Below are positions 1 through 3,200 of a DNA stretch of 5,785 nt, in pieces. The notes below the pieces were generated by a model. The model saw only the letters and a list, made by a program, of their open reading frames with translations. It did no database searches and was not told the origin of the DNA. Position 1 is the stretch's first letter. Each line of letters begins with the position of its first letter. Origin of the DNA: Candidatus Woesearchaeota archaeon (lineage in GTDB: Archaea > Nanobdellota > Nanobdellia > Woesearchaeales > GW2011-AR4); contig JACPMP010000077.1 in the NCBI GenBank assembly GCA_016185915.1, positions 1 through 5,785 on the forward strand, read 5' to 3'. The position numbers and the translations under genes were made by a program.

Positions 1-210
1 AATGACACAATAAATCTAGACTTTACATCAAGCTCTGAATATGAATGGAAAGTCAATAACTTAGGCAATATCCAAAGCATAAAGCTGTTTGGCCAATTGC
101 AGAATAATACAAAAGCAAGAGTTTACATTGAAAATGAAGGCGTTAAGTACCTTATTTTTGATACAGATATGATAAATTTAACTCCAAGCTTGCAAAAAAT
201 TACTGCACTT
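1..210 (+). other. N-terminal-side beta module ('KARVYIENEGVKYLIFD')
   Basis: Residues 1-70 form a beta-rich module with an aromatic motif (SSSEYEWKV near residue 11) followed by 'IQSIKLFGQLQNNTKARVYIENEGVKYLIFD' in two adjoining stretches. Patterns of the form 'sikLsG...G.a.VYlE..g.kYLIfD' recur near the start of large DPANN surface proteins, normally soon after a signal peptide or membrane anchor. This suggests that the true start is not far upstream. The family assignment rests on recalled pattern only and no Pfam name is claimed. Confidence 0.5.
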
Positions 211-3200
211 GCTACAAAAGAGGATAAGGACAAAGACGATAAGAATAAAACAGAAAACAAAGATAAGGATGAGGAAATTCCAATAAATGAAACAATCAAT
301 ATAACAATTCCAATAAATGAAACTATAAACCTAACATCAATAAAAAATTCGACAATAAATATTACAATTCCAATTAACGAAACAATTAACATAACCCAAC
401 CAATTATCAATGAAACAATAAATATATCTCAAAACATATCACAACCAGTCAATAATAAATCCATAGCAATCAAATTAGAATATAATAAAGATACTCCTTT
501 TGATGAGGATAATGATGGCAGTGAGTTACTAACTAATGCAATAGACTTTACAGTTGAAAACAGCCATTTCAATTGGGATGTGGATAACTCTAAGCTTTGC
601 ACAAGATGGGAGGTCTACAGCATTGATGCGGACAAATCAACAACTGCTTGCTATGGCAATAATGAATGCTGTGCATTAATTAATTTACAGCCATCAAGAA
701 GCGATTGGAATGAGTCCTTTTACTTAGCTTACAATTCCTTCGGGGCTACTTATAACAACATAGTTAGCGCTCAGATAGTATATGCAAACTATTCACTAGA
801 AGGAATTGATATTGTCAGCAGTTCTTGGTCAAACTTAAGTGCTGTATTTAAAGAAGAAGGATTGCTTAGCTTTGAGGATGTATGCATTGAAACCTGTGTA
901 TTATCTAATTTTAACAAAAGCAGCTATAATCTCATTGTCGAAGTTGACAATGGAAAGATAATCCTAAATAATATTAATTATGCAGTTAGCCAATTAAAAG
1001 AGAGCATAGCCCCGCAATTGATTAAGAACATAAGCAATTATGCAATAAATAAAGGAAGGAACATAACAATCAATTTAGGCGAGCATTTCATAAATGTTGA
1101 TGATAACATAATTTATACTTACTATAAGGCGAATAACATAAGCATTGCATTTGACAAGGACATAGCAACTATTATTCCTGACAAGGATTTTGTTGGGGTT
1201 GGATTCACGTATATAACAGCAAACAAGAGCAATAGCTTGGCTGTTTCAAATGTGTTTTCTATCAATGTTATAACTGCAATAGTAGCTGAGGTGGATAATA
1301 CAATAGAATACAATTTTGATGATGGTGAAAAAACAAATATTGGTTATTATGTGGAAAGTGATGGGGAGAATATAATAGTGCCTTACCAAGATTATGTTAA
1401 GGAACAAAGAAAGTTTGGATTTATATTTAATGAGAGTGAAATAGACAAAGAATTAAAGGCTAAGAAACAAAGAAAAGGCGTAGCTGGAATCTTAAGTGCC
1501 GGTGGATTGGCAGAAGAAGAAAAATTTGATAAGAAGATTTTCTATCTGATTAACAGTTCAGAGGAATATGTTAAGAGTCTTTACAAACCTTACATGCTTG
1601 AGAGGAACTTAACAGGACAAACAAAAAAAGTAAAAAACCAAATCGGGCAGATTGAAGAGAGGCAACTTAAGAGATTTTTAAGCTTTGAAGACATATTTGG
1701 CAAAGAGCAGAATTTATACGAAACAATAACTAAGGAAGTAAACGAAACTGTATGCAATGCAAGTGGAGTTGCTGCATTAGGTTCTAATCAAATCACAGGA
1801 GCTGTGAGTGTAGATTTAAATAATATAAACAAAAAAGAAGAAAACGGGTTCCATAGTCAAGCCATAGCACCCAACCAAGATCTGACTCCTTCACGAACAG
1901 GTGGCATAAAACAATACATATTTAAATATCTTTCGGTTGAAAAAGGCTTGACGAAGCTGGGGTCGCATAGTCAGGCCATTGCGTCAGACCGAGGATCTGA
2001 TTTCCTTCACGGATCCGCGGGTTCAAATTCTCTCAGCAATGAGATGAATCTCCCGCCCCCAGCGTCAATTGAGAGTTCTGATATTACGCACATAACAGGT
2101 GCTGCAACAGCAAGTGAAGCTCAAATAACACAACAATGCACCACAGTTACAAAAAACATAACAATAAAACAATCAAGAAATATAGGATTTTCTTTAGTTA
2201 AGCAAGGCAAAAGCTGGATTGCAGAATTCTTTAACTTATTCGATTTAGACCCAAGCTTTATTGATGATACAGACACTAACTGGAATGCTGGCACTTTTGA
2301 TAAAATGTTTGTTAGCGGGACAGGAACAGCTGCGAATTTAACAGCTTTTAATCTTTCAGGCCATTTCGCAAGCCAAGTCTTTGATTCTGTAAACACAAAT
2401 GCAAACTGGACAAACATAACAATAGTTACAGAAGCTCCTTATGGAATAGAGATTGGAAGAGCTATTAATGACAGCAATACAGTATCATCTGAAAAAGTAA
2501 ATATTTCTGGTTTTATCAACACTTCTGGATTGGTTTTATTGATGCACTTCAATAATGAAAGTGCTTTTGGAGAGAATGCTACTGGCAATAGTGCTGATAG
2601 AGTTTATGACTTTAGTGTTGATGTTAATTCTGAAAGAGCTGGTGGAATTCATAACAATGGCACTACTGTAAACGGAGCAACTATCAATAAATCTAATTAT
2701 AAATTTGGCAGTGGAGCTGGTGAGTTTGATGGAACAGATAATTATGTAACTGTGCCAGATTCAAATTCTTTGGATTTAGTAACTCCTTCAACACTTATGG
2801 TATGGGTATATCCTAGAAATGACCCTTCTGGGTATGTTATAGCTAAAACTGATTTTGCAAACACAGGTGCTTATTCTCTTTATTGGTGGGGAGATGGTGA
2901 TAAAATTAATGTTTATTATGGTAGTAGTGGTGTAGCTACTAGTAATGGAGTTTTTACTGAAAGTGATCAATGGGTTCATGTTGCTGTTGTTTTTACTTCT
3001 TCAGGCACATCTTTTTATAGAAATGGGAGATTTGATTCAACTGACGGTACACTTACAACAATAAGTCAAAATAACCAACCTGTAACTCTTGGTATAAGAA
3101 GCGATTTAGCGGCTGGAAACAGGTTTAATGGTTTGATTGATGAAGTAAGCATCTGGAATAGAAGCTTATCTGCAAATGAAATTAGAAATTTATATTTAAG

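Noticed and set aside
123..410. Minus-strand open frame of 95 codons
   Set aside because: It is the antisense shadow of the sequon-repeat region; the repetitive Ile/Val/Phe/Ser composition simply mirrors the forward codons.
277..429. CRISPR-like array
   Set aside because: The repeats are directly abutting 30-nt coding units with synonymous variation and no unique spacers.
1843..1912. A second functional tRNA gene
   Set aside because: D-stem, 5' anticodon stem and acceptor pairs are broken and the anticodon loop is one base short, so it is listed as a pseudogene.
1988..1996. Reading the tRNA as Ser with anticodon CGA
   Set aside because: This would need the loop shifted by one base and would break the perfect TCAGA/TCTGA stem, so Leu GAG fits the fold better despite G73.
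2044..2046. In-frame ATG within the tRNA intron as a start for a separate downstream gene
   Set aside because: There is no Shine-Dalgarno-like sequence at proper spacing beyond GAGA, which is part of the intron helix. No stop precedes it in the same frame, and internal ATGs are expected.
2065..2130. Terminator after the tRNA
   Set aside because: No T-tract or GC hairpin is present; nothing here supports a transcription stop.
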